A DNA stretch of 64,000 nt, taken from positions 14,397,740-14,461,739 of the forward strand of contig CM029640.1 in NCBI GenBank assembly GCA_017311315.1. Reading direction: 5' to 3'. The notes under the pieces are model-generated. The model made no database searches. It was not told where the DNA came from and saw only the letters and a list, made by a program, of their open reading frames with translations. Shown piece after piece: positions 1 to 10,345 of this stretch. Source of the DNA: Dendrocalamus latiflorus. Its lineage: Eukaryota > Streptophyta > Magnoliopsida > Poales > Poaceae. The position numbers and the translations under genes were made by a program. Position 1 is the stretch's first letter, and each line of letters starts with the position of its first letter.

Positions 1-839
1 CTTTGTCACCGGCAACTTTGCCTCAAAACACATATGACAAGTTTGCGCAACTCTGTAAGTCCATTAGCTTTATCCATGCATCTAAGCATTCGACAACACG
101 CTTTAGGCATATAGCATGCCCCTGTACATTTCATCTACGCGTGGACTCTAGTTTCATCTTGTCCCACATTTCATAGAATGTTGTGTTTGGTCACAAGATG
201 CTTCTTATTTTTGTCCGTACACAAGATGTATTTCCAACGTATTTCCCATGTATCCATAAATGCACGAATCTCGAAATGTCCTAGGACATTTGGATGGTGG
301 ATACTGGGGGAGGACCAACTCTTCACCTCCGCGGATGCACAAGTATTCCTTCCGCGCTGTCCCTTCTCTGTTCTGGTATCCTCTGTTCTAATACACAAGG
401 AGTCAAGTACGTGAACATGGATTGCAGCTGCCTTATTGGTTGGTTGTTCGTTCGGTTTGGGAAGGATTCACGGCTTGACCTCATCGGTTGCCGTCTTGGT
501 TTGATTGTGCTGGTCGTCGCCGCCTCCAAGGCCTCCCTGTGGTGCTGCTACTGCTCCTCGTGATGCTTGCTTGCTGATCTTATGCTTGTGGCTTGTCTCC
601 TTGCCTTGCTCCTCTTGTGGTGGCCGAATGGTTTGGCAATGAAGGAATGGATTTGGGGAAGGAGATGGGGAATGGTATGCTCTTACTGGTTGGCTTCGGC
701 CTTATCCTCTTCTTCGTTCTCCTGTGCTCTACAATGAGCTATTGTGCATTTAGGTTGCATCTGAGATTTGCCAGTTTGGCTAGAAAATGCACTTCCTAAT
801 AAACTCATGTTTGTTTTAATGCCGAATGATGGAACCTAT
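1..839. other. no recognisable gene
   Basis: Only short overlapping frames on both strands are seen, with no family motif, splice logic or codon bias. A short stretch near 58-90 (ccattagctttatcc) recurs near 24690, so the block probably contains old dispersed repeat. Confidence 0.4.
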
Positions 840-1555
840 GGATGTGAGAAGTGCTAACTGGTCCTAGATGGTCCGGTATCTCGATGAGCGAAATGCCCAG
901 CTCGAAATTAAATTCTAGGGTTCTGACGATAATCCGTGTTTTATTTTCTTCTTTTGTTCGGTCTTTTTTGGTATTTCAATATTTATTTACTCGCTATTAA
1001 TACCACGGTTTAGGTTTGGCAAACCTAGTGCATCGCAATTAATATATGAGATGGGCTCAATGTAAATTGAATATGTACAGCCCAATTGATTGCAATTGTG
1101 CTGTAATTATTTAGTTTTTGGGACGGTCATTTTATTGGGATCTAGAACTGTAAATTCATTATAATTTGTAATGTCGTTGTTAATGTAAAGAGAGTTATAA
1201 TACTTTTTATTTAATTTAGGCCAATTTTAATTGTCGTTCAATGGATGTAATTTATTCGTTGTGCAAGGACTGTAATTAATTAACTATTGTACTACGGACT
1301 GGTATATACATATTTTATTTGAGTTGAACACTTTAACTTGTCACGTGATTAAATTTTATTTCACAAGCTAGTTTGTACGGATTGTTTTCGTCCTCGTCAA
1401 TGAAATTGTGAAAGCAATGTATTTGTTTATCGCTCATCGGTTTTCATTGAAACAGATACACAAAAAAGTTTAAATCGCCTCACATTTAAATCATTAGTTA
1501 GTTAATTAATTCCACCTAGCTTTGTAACTATCTACTTAATGTTAATCCAAAAATG
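840..1555. other. AT-rich sequence, no gene
   Basis: AT-rich, stop-dense DNA on all strands. Position next to the motif at 1556-1565 suggests it could be the body of a decayed LTR, but no second copy was found to prove it. Confidence 0.3.
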
Positions 1556-3059
1556 GGGCGTTACATCCTCCTCCTGTTAGAAAAGATTTCGTCCCCGAAA
1601 TCGGGACTGACTTACAAAGTATTGAGGTAGGTTTTTGCGCAGATCCATCACAAGGTGCAAAGGTTAGTAAATTATTGAAATAATAAAAAAATCGGAGAGC
1701 TAGCAAATTAGGTGGCACTGGATTTAAAGTGGTTGTACTAACTAAAGGTAGAATCACAATGGTTTTTCACAATTAAGAATTAAATTAACTAATCTCACTA
1801 AGTGCACCAACAATTTAAGTTTATGTCAAAAGTTTGCAATTTTATAGTGACAGGCAATCAATTTAATTCTATGAGTATAAATTGTCTGAATGTAAATTGA
1901 GCATAAGAGAACAAATCACAATGACACGGTTTTTCACTGTAGTGTTCAGAGACTTACCAGTCTCCGCTAGTTCACGTTGAGGTAAGTCTAAACGAATTCG
2001 ACCAGCTCCACGAATTATGCCAACACCTCAATTCCACTAGTGGTAGCTCTTTCCCGCTCTAGGTAGATAAACTCCAACCTTCACAGCACGTCGGGCTTTC
2101 TTATAAGCTTCTTTGAAAAGATCATTAGGCACAACATATTCAACGTCGTCTAGGAGTCTGTAACTTCTAAGAGTAATAAGTTAAATCCCTTGCTTGACTC
2201 TCACTACGTACAACGAATGCAATCTCGGCGGCGAGGGGAGCTCGTCGGAGTTGGCGGCGGTGCGCGAAGAGAGGGAGCATGGCGCGGGGGCGATGGGGAA
2301 CCCGAGAGAGGGAGTGGAGGTGGGAGCGGGGTGGTGTGGAGGAGGGTTTAAATAGGGCCGGGGAGGTACAAGCGTAGCGGGATTTCTCACTGGAGAAATC
2401 GGGAGGTGGCAGCTGCTACGGGCAGATGAGGCCGAGTGGGGAGTGGGGAGTGGGGGAGGTGGGCGACGGGTGCTGAGTGTACAGCGCACGAAGGGAGAAG
2501 TGAGGCAGCGCACGCGCGGGAAGGGGACGTGACCGGGAAGGGTGGAGTGGCACAATGGCCGTAGCGGCGGTGCTCGCGCGGGGGAGGAGGGGAGGCTAGG
2601 GATGATGGGTGGGACCCACCCATCGGTGAGAGAGAGGGGGAAAAGGGGTGGGCGGCGAGGATTTTGGCCTGGAGCGCGATGAGAAGATCTGGGCTGGCCA
2701 CTTGTTGGCCCAGGAGAGAGGCGGGATGAGGCAGCGGTGACATGGTTAGATCTGGGCCGTCCACGTGTCGCTCGGAGGGAAGGGCGGGGAATTTAAAATT
2801 CCAATTTTGTTTTTGATTTTTCAGAAATCCCGAGAAAGAAAAATAATGCTTAGAAAATAGTAGAAAAATCCAAATAAATCCTAGAAAATTCCTTATAATT
2901 CTAACAAAATGCAAGGAACACAAATAAAATTAATTAAACTCATTTTAACCACAATTGCCCCCAAACTTTAATAATTTTCCACATAAGCACAAATGAAAAG
3001 GAGAATTTAAATCCAGAAAAATAAAAATAAATAAATCTTTGAAATTTTGGGATGTCACA
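1556..3059 (-). mobile_element. degenerate gypsy-type LTR retrotransposon remnant
   Basis: Read on the minus strand, the block opens at 3059 with TGTGACATCCCAAAATTTC, a typical start of long grass gypsy LTRs; the solo LTR at 27474 opens with the very similar TGTAACATCCCAAAATTTG. A GC-rich stretch with a TTTAAACCC promoter-like motif follows near 2345-2355. At 1556-1620 the minus strand reads through ggggacgaaatctt and ends in TGTAACGCCCC, the usual junction of a gypsy pol end with its 3' LTR. No gag, protease, reverse transcriptase or integrase is readable, and no target duplication was found, so this is a remnant. The proline- and serine-rich open frames at 2181-2923 are compositional. Confidence 0.45.
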
Positions 3060-3072
3060 CCACACGAGATTG

Positions 3073-3357
3073 TGCTTTGGATCCAACAAATGATTCACCA
3101 CATCCAACATTCATGTGGGATGAATATCATGCAAGCTCACACAATTATCTATGAAGATAATGCAGCTTGCGTTGCACAAGTGCGGCGGGCTACATGAAGA
3201 GTCATAACACAAAGCATATCAACTCTAAGTTCTTCTATGCTCATGAATTACAAAAGATGGACGAAATTAAGGTACTGCATACTAAGTCATGTGAAAATCT
3301 TGCAGATTTATTCACTAAGTCACTCCTAGCATCTAGTTTTAAAAGATGCGTATGAGA
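3073..3357 (+). pseudogene. Ty1/copia RNase H C-terminal fragment
   Basis: The plus strand translates to a copia RNase H tail: the IHHIQ..CGM region, then TIYEDNAACVAQ, then after a frameshift near 3180 KSHNTKHINSKFFYAHELQ and finally ENLADLFTKSL. These are conserved landmarks of the family's RNase H, including the catalytic-region EDN. Everything upstream of the fragment is absent: a gypsy LTR start abuts it at 3059. A polypurine tract and a copia LTR follow at 3656-3668, as expected for the 3' end of a copia element. It is a dead fragment. Confidence 0.85.
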
Positions 3358-3667
3358 AATTAAAATGATGAGACTTAGAGAATTGCAGAATTCAGAGGGA
3401 GATTTTTCTCAAGATCGTTATTAAAACTTGATCATGAAGATCGAATACCCAAAGAATAAATTCTGAAGATGAAATGAAATTGAGTGGATTGTACTTTTTT
3501 TTCCATTGACGAGTTTTCCTGGAGTTTCTCAGCCAAGGTTTTCAATGAGGCAATTCGTGCAACGTAGCATAACATGTATCATGTACTCTTTTTCCAAATT
3601 TTTTTCATTGAGTTTTTGTGGAGTTTTGATGAGGCATGAACATATCAGATGGGTGCCTAAGGGAGAG

Positions 3668-3848
3668 TGTTATGAAATCTAGGCCTGGGTTTGAAGTCTT
3701 AACTCATGATGGGCACCTCACTACTAGGCTATAAATAGGGAGTGTTATTGGCTATTTTGTACACACATGTATGAGAAAAGAAAGCAATAAAGAAAAATCA
3801 GAAGTTCTCCCTATCTCTGTGTTTCAATCTACTATTTGTGTCTTCTGT
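3668..3848 (+). repeat. copia 3' LTR (end approximate)
   Basis: Directly after the purine tract aagggagag the sequence starts TGTTATGAAATC, a copia-type LTR start. A TATA box (ctataaatag) sits near 3729-3738. The right end is placed just before the segment repeated at 31410; no 5' LTR copy is present to fix it. Confidence 0.55.
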
Positions 3849-4050
3849 GATGGTGTGCACTCCCATTGTGGCGTTTCTACCTATGATGCTATCAAACCGA
3901 GCATTCAATGTGGACCTTGGCTCGTATTGCTTGAGTTGTACACTATATTGCTTGGCTCATACCAGTTATTTGTCATAGTATTCCTATTTGTTTTGTTTTA
4001 GTTTTAATCATTTTTATTTGTTTAGATCGCTAGGAGCAATAGGATGTAAT
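3849..4050 (+). repeat. dispersed repeat; unoccupied copy of the 31410 locus
   Basis: This segment, from atggtgtgca through cattgtggcgtttctacc and ttggctcataccagtt, is repeated at 31411-32110. There the two halves are separated at the matching point (after gttgtacactat, about 3946) by a 530-bp foldback element. It therefore acts as the pre-insertion site for that element. Confidence 0.75.
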
Positions 4051-5290
4051 CATTCAAAAAATAGAGCAGTAGGGTGTAATCATTCAATTTGTTGCAATAG
4101 ACTAGTAAATGAAGTGTGTCCCTACAAGGTTTTTTTTCTCCAAAAAATAAAGAAGTTATGAAACTGGTATTTTTGTGAGCATATACACCCCACTTTTCTC
4201 ATTTATGAATAAATTTCTTTTTCCATATGTACATAAGGTTTTTTCTTACCTTCATGACTTCAAGAATTGCACCAGGACTATTGAGGTCGTCTAATTGTAC
4301 TTGCTTTCATCATCTTGTTTATCAGCCAGTACGTTCTAATTACTTGTTTTTCTACATTTCATACATTAGTTATAACAAAAACAATTTGTTCTAAGATTGT
4401 CCCTTGGCCCACGGTTAAAACAGACTAAAAAAAAGGAATTAGTTGCTGTTCCAGCCACACACCTGGTAATATGCTTTTGCATTTTGTGGTTGCCATTGTC
4501 TTGCGAGACCCAGTGAATGCCGTCCTACATAATTGTACTGTTCAACCTTCTTTTTTACAGTAACTAAGCATTTTTATATAGTAAATTTCATGTGAGATAT
4601 GCAATTCACATGTTTTTTCCCCGAAATTTTACCCGTGAGTAGACTGGGGTGGGCGACTGGACTAAATACGGATGACTGGAGCCAGTGTAGTAGTATGACT
4701 TGAAGGCGGTATACTAAAAAGAGGCAAGAAAAAAGGTACATATTTTTTCGATCCGGATCCTCTGAACGTTAGAGAGCAAATTTGGAGGGTAACAATGGCG
4801 TATAGTGAGAACGGACTGTAAATAACTGTAGCATCGGTACTGTTATGTGATGTAGTATTGTACTGTAATATCCGATTTGGTCCATTCATCTCAGATCGGA
4901 TAGCTCATAATCACGTAAAATCACAGCATTGTTTACCCTCTAGCTTCCCTTCTCAACGTGAGGATCCTCTTCCTAGAGTCTTACATCAGCGGTCTCAAAA
5001 GTTATTTGGGCTGTCACTGGTAGCATTGGACACAAAGCGCTGTATACCATTTATTTAGGGATCTTTGATATGGGCCTGTTCCCTTTTGTTTCTTTCAATG
5101 GCTAGCACGGAAAATCGAAAACTTTCAATGGCTGTGCAAACCGAACACAAATAAGCCCATATCAACATTTTCCGCCCACAAACATAACCCGACCCGCGAA
5201 GAACACTAGTGTCCAGTATCAAATCCGCGAACAAATTGAAAACGACACAGATGCAACACTTCTTACCATCTCTATGAAAACGACAATGAA
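4051..5290. other. intergenic, no recognisable feature
   Basis: AT-rich DNA with only short frames of about 75 codons or less. I see no gene, terminal inverted repeats or protein motif. Confidence 0.4.
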
Positions 5291-5299
5291 AACGACCTT

Positions 5300-5500
5300 G
5301 ATCACTTTGGCAACAACGACCTTGATCACTTTGGCAACACGAGTCTCCTCAGTAGCTCTTGTATTTGGCAACACCAGTCTCCTCAGTAGCTCTTTGGCAA
5401 CACCAGTCTCCTTAGTAGCTCTTAGCCCTTAATTAGCTCTTTGGCAACACTAGCCATTATTTAGCTCTTTGGCAACACTGGCTCTTTGGCAACATCGACG
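5300..5500 (+). repeat. irregular TTTGGCAACA repeat array
   Basis: The decamer tttggcaaca occurs about eight times with spacers such as ccagtctcctcagtagctc and ctagccattatttagc. Spacing is irregular, so it looks like an eroded minisatellite. Confidence 0.7.
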
Positions 5501-5730
5501 CACAAGCAGAGGAAACATGGGACACTAGGTGGCGCCTTGCGAGGCTTTCGTATTCGCCGGAGTCATCGCCGACAACAACCACTCCTCTTATTCACTCTCT
5601 TAGGTGAGTGCATCTAACGTTTCAGATATATAGCATGTAAGTTTCTTTGAACTTGCTGCCGCCGAGGTTTGCGCGCACGGTGTCCATTGTCACGCTTGTT
5701 GGGGACGGGGTCACCGGAGCAGTAGCACTC

Positions 5731-5961
5731 AGAGTGGAGGTCCATGTAGGTGTAGTCGCGCTGGTCGGAGACGGCTCAAAGGTGCTGCTGCTGCAACAAC
5801 TCGGCGAGGAGAGTGGAGGTCTATGTAGGCGTAGTCGCGCTGGTCGGAGACGGCTCAAAGGAGCTCCTGCAACAACTCGGCGAGGAGAGTGGAGGTCCAT
5901 GTAGGTGTAGTCACGCTGGTCGAAGACGGCTCACCGGAGCCGCAGCACTCAACTCGGCGAG
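5731..5961 (+). repeat. 77-bp tandem repeat, three copies
   Basis: Three consecutive copies begin with agagtggaggt at about 5731, 5809 and 5885 and end with caactcggcgagg; a fourth partial copy starts at 5962. The overlapping 80-90 codon frames on both strands arise from this GC-rich repeat and are not called as genes. Confidence 0.75.
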
Positions 5962-6599
5962 GAGAGTGGAGGTTTATTGGATGGCGGCGCCGGAGAGATT
6001 GGCGTACTGGATGATGTGCCGACCTTGGCGACGCGGAGGTTGTCAGCTTGGACTTCTTGTCCGACGACGATGACGAGGAGGAGAAGAAGTACGACGAGAA
6101 GTTCATCTTGTTAATTACAGGCGTAGAGCTGGGTTGGAGCTAGAGAGAGTGTGTACTCGCGTGCTGTGCCGAACTGCATCCCGAGGACGCCCGGCTCGCC
6201 GGCCCACACGCCTACGCGAAGTCCACAGCTCGTCGCATGCGAGCCCGGGCAGCTGCCCAGGCTCGCCGGGAGGTGGCTCCGCCTAAGGCCCACGCCGGAG
6301 CCGATCACCGCCGTGATCATGTGTGCGTTCGCCGTCCACACCGTGCGTTTCTCTTCGTGATCATTTACCTATGTTTTTCAACAAATTTTGCCTGCATTTA
6401 TGTCAGCTATCCCCACTTCGGATCGGAAGAACAAGGCAGGTCTCCAACGAGACAAGTCTATCGGTTTAGTTCGATTGTTTACTATCAATCGTGTTGAAGC
6501 TTGCAATTACTTCACAATTCACAGGTAGTTATCTATGCTCTTAGATGACATTTTTTGTGAACTTTAGGCACCGGTGGACAGGGAGGAACGAGGCGCATC
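5962..6599 (+). other. GC-rich stretch with coding-like acidic run
   Basis: Around 6021-6110 one plus frame reads a stretch containing DFLSDDDDEEEKKYDEKF, a run of acidic and lysine codons unlike random DNA. It has no start, no extended frame and no recognised domain. It may be an exon relic of a gene later split by the mini LTR element at 6605; the rest of the stretch shows nothing identifiable. Confidence 0.3.
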
Positions 6600-6604
6600 A
6601 GCGG

Positions 6605-6884
6605 TATTGAGTTTCATGCACCAACCAATTCACCCAAAAGCTTAAGCTGATGAGGAAAGATAGGCAATTCACTTATACTTCAACACTCTCCCTCACGTGT
6701 AGGCTCTCTTAGACCTAATACGTGGAATAGAAGTGGACTGCAATTAATTTTTTTAATTGCGTCAGTCAGGTCTTGAACTCGAGACCTCTTGGTTCTGATA
6801 CCATATTGAGTTTCATGCACCAACCAATTCACCCAAAAGCTTAAGCTGATGAGGAAAGATAGACAATTCACTTATACTTCAACA
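6605..6884 (-). mobile_element. 280-bp miniature LTR retrotransposon (TRIM/SMART type)
   Basis: Two 81-bp direct repeats, 6605-6685 and 6804-6884, differ at a single base. Read on the minus strand each starts TGTTGAAG and ends CTCAATA. Next to the 5' LTR lies TGGTATCAGAACC, a match to the initiator-methionine tRNA primer-binding site, and next to the 3' LTR lies a purine tract (gtgagggagag). The element is flanked by a perfect 5-bp target duplication AGCGG (6600-6604 and 6885-6889). It has no coding capacity and must have been mobilised in trans. One LTR difference implies a young insertion. Confidence 0.93.
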
Positions 6885-6989
6885 AGCGGGACAAGAGCTG
6901 CCGACGTGAAGGCCAGGGCCTCAAGGGCTGGCAAGGTGTGCCCACAATGTCATCTTGGCTAATGTTCTTCTGTTTTAACTTCAGCTCAA

Positions 6990-7560
6990 TTTCTTACTAA
7001 AGTAATTAAATCGTGCGGAGATTATCTGAATTCCTCTGGCTATGTACTTGAACTCGTGCTTTAAGGAGATTACTGAACTGACAGCATAATGTGTGTTTGT
7101 TCTTTGTGAAAACTTAATAGGAGTTAGGATAAGTGCTTGCTGGTTTTTGATATGCAACAATTTTATGTGCGCACATTTGCAGGCACTCTTTTTTCTGTTT
7201 TTCATTTTTGATAAGTGCTTCCTATATTTATTTATGGCAAAACCATTCTGTTTTTCATTATACCTGTTCGATTTGAACTGCCTAAAATCCACTTAGCAAA
7301 TGCGCACCTCGTCATTTTTATCCAGACATGGTGGAATAGATTAACATGGAAGTATATCATTTCGCGCAGCCTTCAATCTCGGCAGTAGTAGTAGTACGCT
7401 ATAACCACCAGCCCCGCAATACTGACGTGATCCCAGAAAGTGAAAGTTGCCAAGATTAGCACGGGAAAAAAATGGAGTGCCTGATCGATGAGGCTTATGA
7501 GCTGCTGTGACGAGAAATTAGTAGCTGCTTTGACTATGTTGTATCTGCTAGCTGCAATTT
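6990..7560 (+). pseudogene. relic of the reticulon gene 3' end
   Basis: The segment parallels about 23000-23560, the region around the last exon of the reticulon-like gene: shared blocks include aaaaccatt..gttttcatta, cagacatggtggaatagattaacatgg, cgcagccttca and agaaagtgaaagttgccaag. The exon equivalent (from 7370) has lost its frame: it reads into a stop soon after the acceptor and lacks the acidic tail. No other exon of the gene is recognisable nearby. It is best explained as a partial ancient tandem duplication lying upstream of the intact copy. Confidence 0.7.
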
Positions 7561-7948
7561 AGTTATCTTGACTGCTTTTGTCCGGCGTCCGGCGTCCGAT
7601 GAAGTTTGTTCTAACTTCGGATCAGAAGAACGATGCGGTCCGGCGTCCGGCCGAATGGGTTACCGATACGAACATGGCAGCAGAGCCAGCCACCGGCTCA
7701 ACTGTGTTTCAAAATGAGTTTCAGTTGTGTGGCGTCACTTAGATCAGTAGTAGGGGGAGCTAGTAGTTACTTCACTGGAGGTGCTTCATATAATTTTAAG
7801 ATTAAAACAACCAAAGTAATGTTACCTTCTTTAAAAAAACAATTTAAGTAATTTTACCCATATGAAAGTTCAACCCACTACTTAGCTTGGATTTAAAAAC
7901 CAATGCTTGATATTTACTTGATGATTGCTCCATTTATGACTAAACAGC
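7561..7948 (+). other. upstream region of kinase-like ORF
   Basis: No repeat or gene identified. A pyrimidine-poor but acceptor-like tag (actaaacag) ends at 7947, just before the ATG of the following ORF, so an upstream exon of that gene could lie here or further left. Confidence 0.3.
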
Positions 7949-8785
7949 ATGATGACTCAAGAGGAAACTACACCACTCACCCAATACATCAAGCAAACAC
8001 CAATTATGCGCAAGGACATAGAGCTTGTTGGTGAGAAGCTTGGAAGAAAATGTGACATTGTGACTGAGGAAGCCAAATTCCTTATCAGCTCACTTCTCCA
8101 AGAACTGCATGACTGCCACCAAAAGGGAGCGTATCTTCCGCGTTTTGATGCATCAAATGTTGTCGTGACAGATTCTGGGAGAGCCAAACTCAAAGGTTTA
8201 GAATGGAAACCAAGGAAGAATGAATTTGTACTCCAAAACTATCGGGATGCCCACCAGATACTTGAGATGACAGTGTTCCGAGAGTACCATTGGGGTGCTG
8301 TTCCTGAAGACATGAAGCATCTGCTAGACTTGATGAGGTCCGATAGTGCCATCAAAATGGAGTATGTCATAAGAACGCACGCTTCTCTGGTGCCTATTGG
8401 GAACAGGTACCAATTCTTTAACAAAATGCATGAACAAATCAAGTATGTGGTGAGACACACAGTGAGACAACGTATCATTAATGCTTTGCCATATGGTGAT
8501 AATTGGGGAACAAGATTGAAAGGCAACCGTCTGCTTGAGGAGTCATTCAATTTCAGAAAATATGATCCCAGTAATGGACCTATGGAATTTCTGGAGTACT
8601 ACCGGAACACAGAAGCGCATAGGATGGAGAGGCGCAGCAGACGATTGAAGTACACCTCAGATAACTTTGAACAGATCTTGTTGGTTACCTTCCCAATGTA
8701 CTTACCGATCATGCAACAAGAGCTTGAGAAGGAAAATCAACTGAGAGTTTTGGAGCTTCATCTTTTATTTCCAACCTCCATGTGA
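7949..8785 (+). CDS. degenerate protein-kinase-like protein (grass type)
   Basis: An uninterrupted 278-codon frame with no frameshift. Residues about 44-85 resemble the alpha-E helix and catalytic loop of protein kinases: LLQELHDCHQKGAYLPRFDASNVVV followed by a GRAKLKGLEW stretch. The HRD position is replaced by PRFDASN, and the DFG motif is replaced by LKGLE, so the protein should be inactive as a kinase. The remainder (HWGAVPEDMKHLLDLM, then THASLVPIGNR and LPYGDNWG) resembles uncharacterised grass proteins that follow such a pseudokinase segment, recalled from general knowledge and not searched. The start may be an internal Met after an acceptor-like site at 7947; if so, an N-terminal lobe exon is missing or unrecognised. 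No partner gene is adjacent. It may be an intact small gene or a retained fragment. Confidence 0.6.
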   Translation: MMTQEETTPLTQYIKQTPIMRKDIELVGEKLGRKCDIVTEEAKFLISSLLQELHDCHQKGAYLPRFDASNVVVTDSGRAKLKGLEWKPRKNEFVLQNYRDAHQILEMTVFREYHWGAVPEDMKHLLDLMRSDSAIKMEYVIRTHASLVPIGNRYQFFNKMHEQIKYVVRHTVRQRIINALPYGDNWGTRLKGNRLLEESFNFRKYDPSNGPMEFLEYYRNTEAHRMERRSRRLKYTSDNFEQILLVTFPMYLPIMQQELEKENQLRVLELHLLFPTSM

Positions 8786-9172
8786 TATGCTGCATGCTGG
8801 AGCTTGAAATGCTGCCTTTTGTATTGTACGTTAATATTCCAATCGTGTAGTCATGTTGTCTGCAAAGTAACATGGATTAATTTCCTACAAATTATGTAGA
8901 CGATACAATTTTGAACAATCTGTAAGTGATTCGTTTCGTATCCGCATATCTGGCACCTCAGTCACCACTTTTCTGGTACTTACAAGTGTGTAACATTTGA
9001 GTATAATCCTGTGATTCAGGGGATAATCTTGCATTGTATTGATTGATTTGCTTCCAGAGTATTTCTCGTATTCTGAAGAAGACATTTGAGCCGTATTTAA
9101 TTCTGAATATATTCTTGTGAAATGTGAACTGAGGATGAACTTCGGTTGCATTTGTATGGTTCTATAAATGAA
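8786..9172. other. 3' flank of kinase-like ORF
   Basis: AT-rich sequence with no motif. Probably 3' UTR and spacer of the preceding ORF. Confidence 0.3.
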
Positions 9173-9316
9173 ATGGTTATTGCAACCATTTTGTGGGCCA
9201 CCACCGCCGACGCCTACTTCCCGGCCGACCGATGGTTCAGCCTCTACGACCACGTCGGCGGGCTGTTGGTGGTCGTCGAAAAGGAATTCGAGCTGAAGGT
9301 CGTCATGTCCTATTAA
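9173..9316 (+). CDS. short GC-rich orphan ORF, possible exon fragment
   Basis: A 47-codon frame starting at an ATG reads WATTADAYFPADRWFSLYDHVGG and LLVVVEKEFELKVVMSY before a TAA. Its third codon positions are strongly G/C while the surroundings are AT-rich, which is typical of grass coding exons. No domain is recognised. It may be the last exon of an otherwise lost gene or a captured fragment. Confidence 0.3.
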   Translation: MVIATILWATTADAYFPADRWFSLYDHVGGLLVVVEKEFELKVVMSY

Positions 9317-9623
9317 GCTAGAGAATTTGAGCATTAGTACATAATACCAGAATAAAAAATTGAGAAAATCGGAGTGAAATAAATGGCATCATCAGCCAGC
9401 TGATCCTTTCACCAACATTGCGCAATGTGACATCCTCCGCCGATCAGGATATAGAACATTTGTATATGAGGGAGGACCAGGAGCATTTGAGAGGACCTGG
9501 AGTAAAAGCGGCTTAGAGAAGTCGCGAACTTGCTTCCAGCTTCTCCAAGCAAAAGCTAGAGATTAAGCTGGTTAACACACCCCCTATGCTCGATGGTTAG
9601 GGCTCTACCTCTTTCGAATGCAC

Positions 9624-10113
9624 TAGGGGTGGGCATTTTTATACCAAAACCGAAATATCAAACTGAACCGAAAAAACTGAAAATTACGATTTATTCAGTG
9701 TATGGTATTTGGTGCGGTTTATATTTTTATACTATTTGGTTTTCGGTGCGGTTTTTAAGTCATGAAAATATAATTAACCGAAATACTAAAAATTATTTTT
9801 CCCCTAAGTGAATTTGTAGTAAACATAGGCTATTCTCATTTAATTTTGTAGGTATTTTTTAACATCTCAAAAGGAAGAATATTAGTAGCTTCTAGAGATA
9901 TCATTCGCTTAAAAAAAAATCTGGTACGACAACACTGGACTAAAGAATATTATTATACGTTAAAACATTGTGCATATTTTGGTTAACCGAAAAACCGAAT
10001 TAACTGATCGAGATAATTCGGTTAATTAGATCAGTTTTCTAGTTTAGTTTAGTTAATTTGGTTGTCAATTTTTAAAAACTGAATTTACTGAATAAATCAA
10101 ATGCCCACTTCTA
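9624..10113. mobile_element. hAT-type MITE
   Basis: Terminal inverted repeats TAGGGGTGGGCATTT and its complement at the right end (AAATGCCCACTTCTA) are typical of hAT-derived grass MITEs. The flanking octamers gaatgcac and gtgtgctc match at five of eight positions, compatible with an aged 8-bp target duplication. The interior has repeated accgaa and ggttaa motifs and no coding frame. Confidence 0.65.
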
Positions 10114-10345
10114 GTGTGCTCCATGTTATGCAAGAACTTATCGTTATGGAAACATAGAATTGCATCATGAATGAAGTCTTGTTTATCAGTTACCACGGCG
10201 GTACATAAGTGGGAAAGGCTACTCTAGAAACTTTCTTCGGGCCAAATTACGTATTTTGTTGCAGTAAAACTATCGACTTAATGGTACCTTAGCCTATCTA
10301 TTAGTAGCTTAGATCTAGCAGAAGAGCTAGCAGAAGAGCAATGAT

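Noticed and set aside
2181..2923. Proline/serine-rich minus-strand frames of 124 and 178 codons
   Set aside because: Lie in an LTR leader; composition-driven, no domain or start context.
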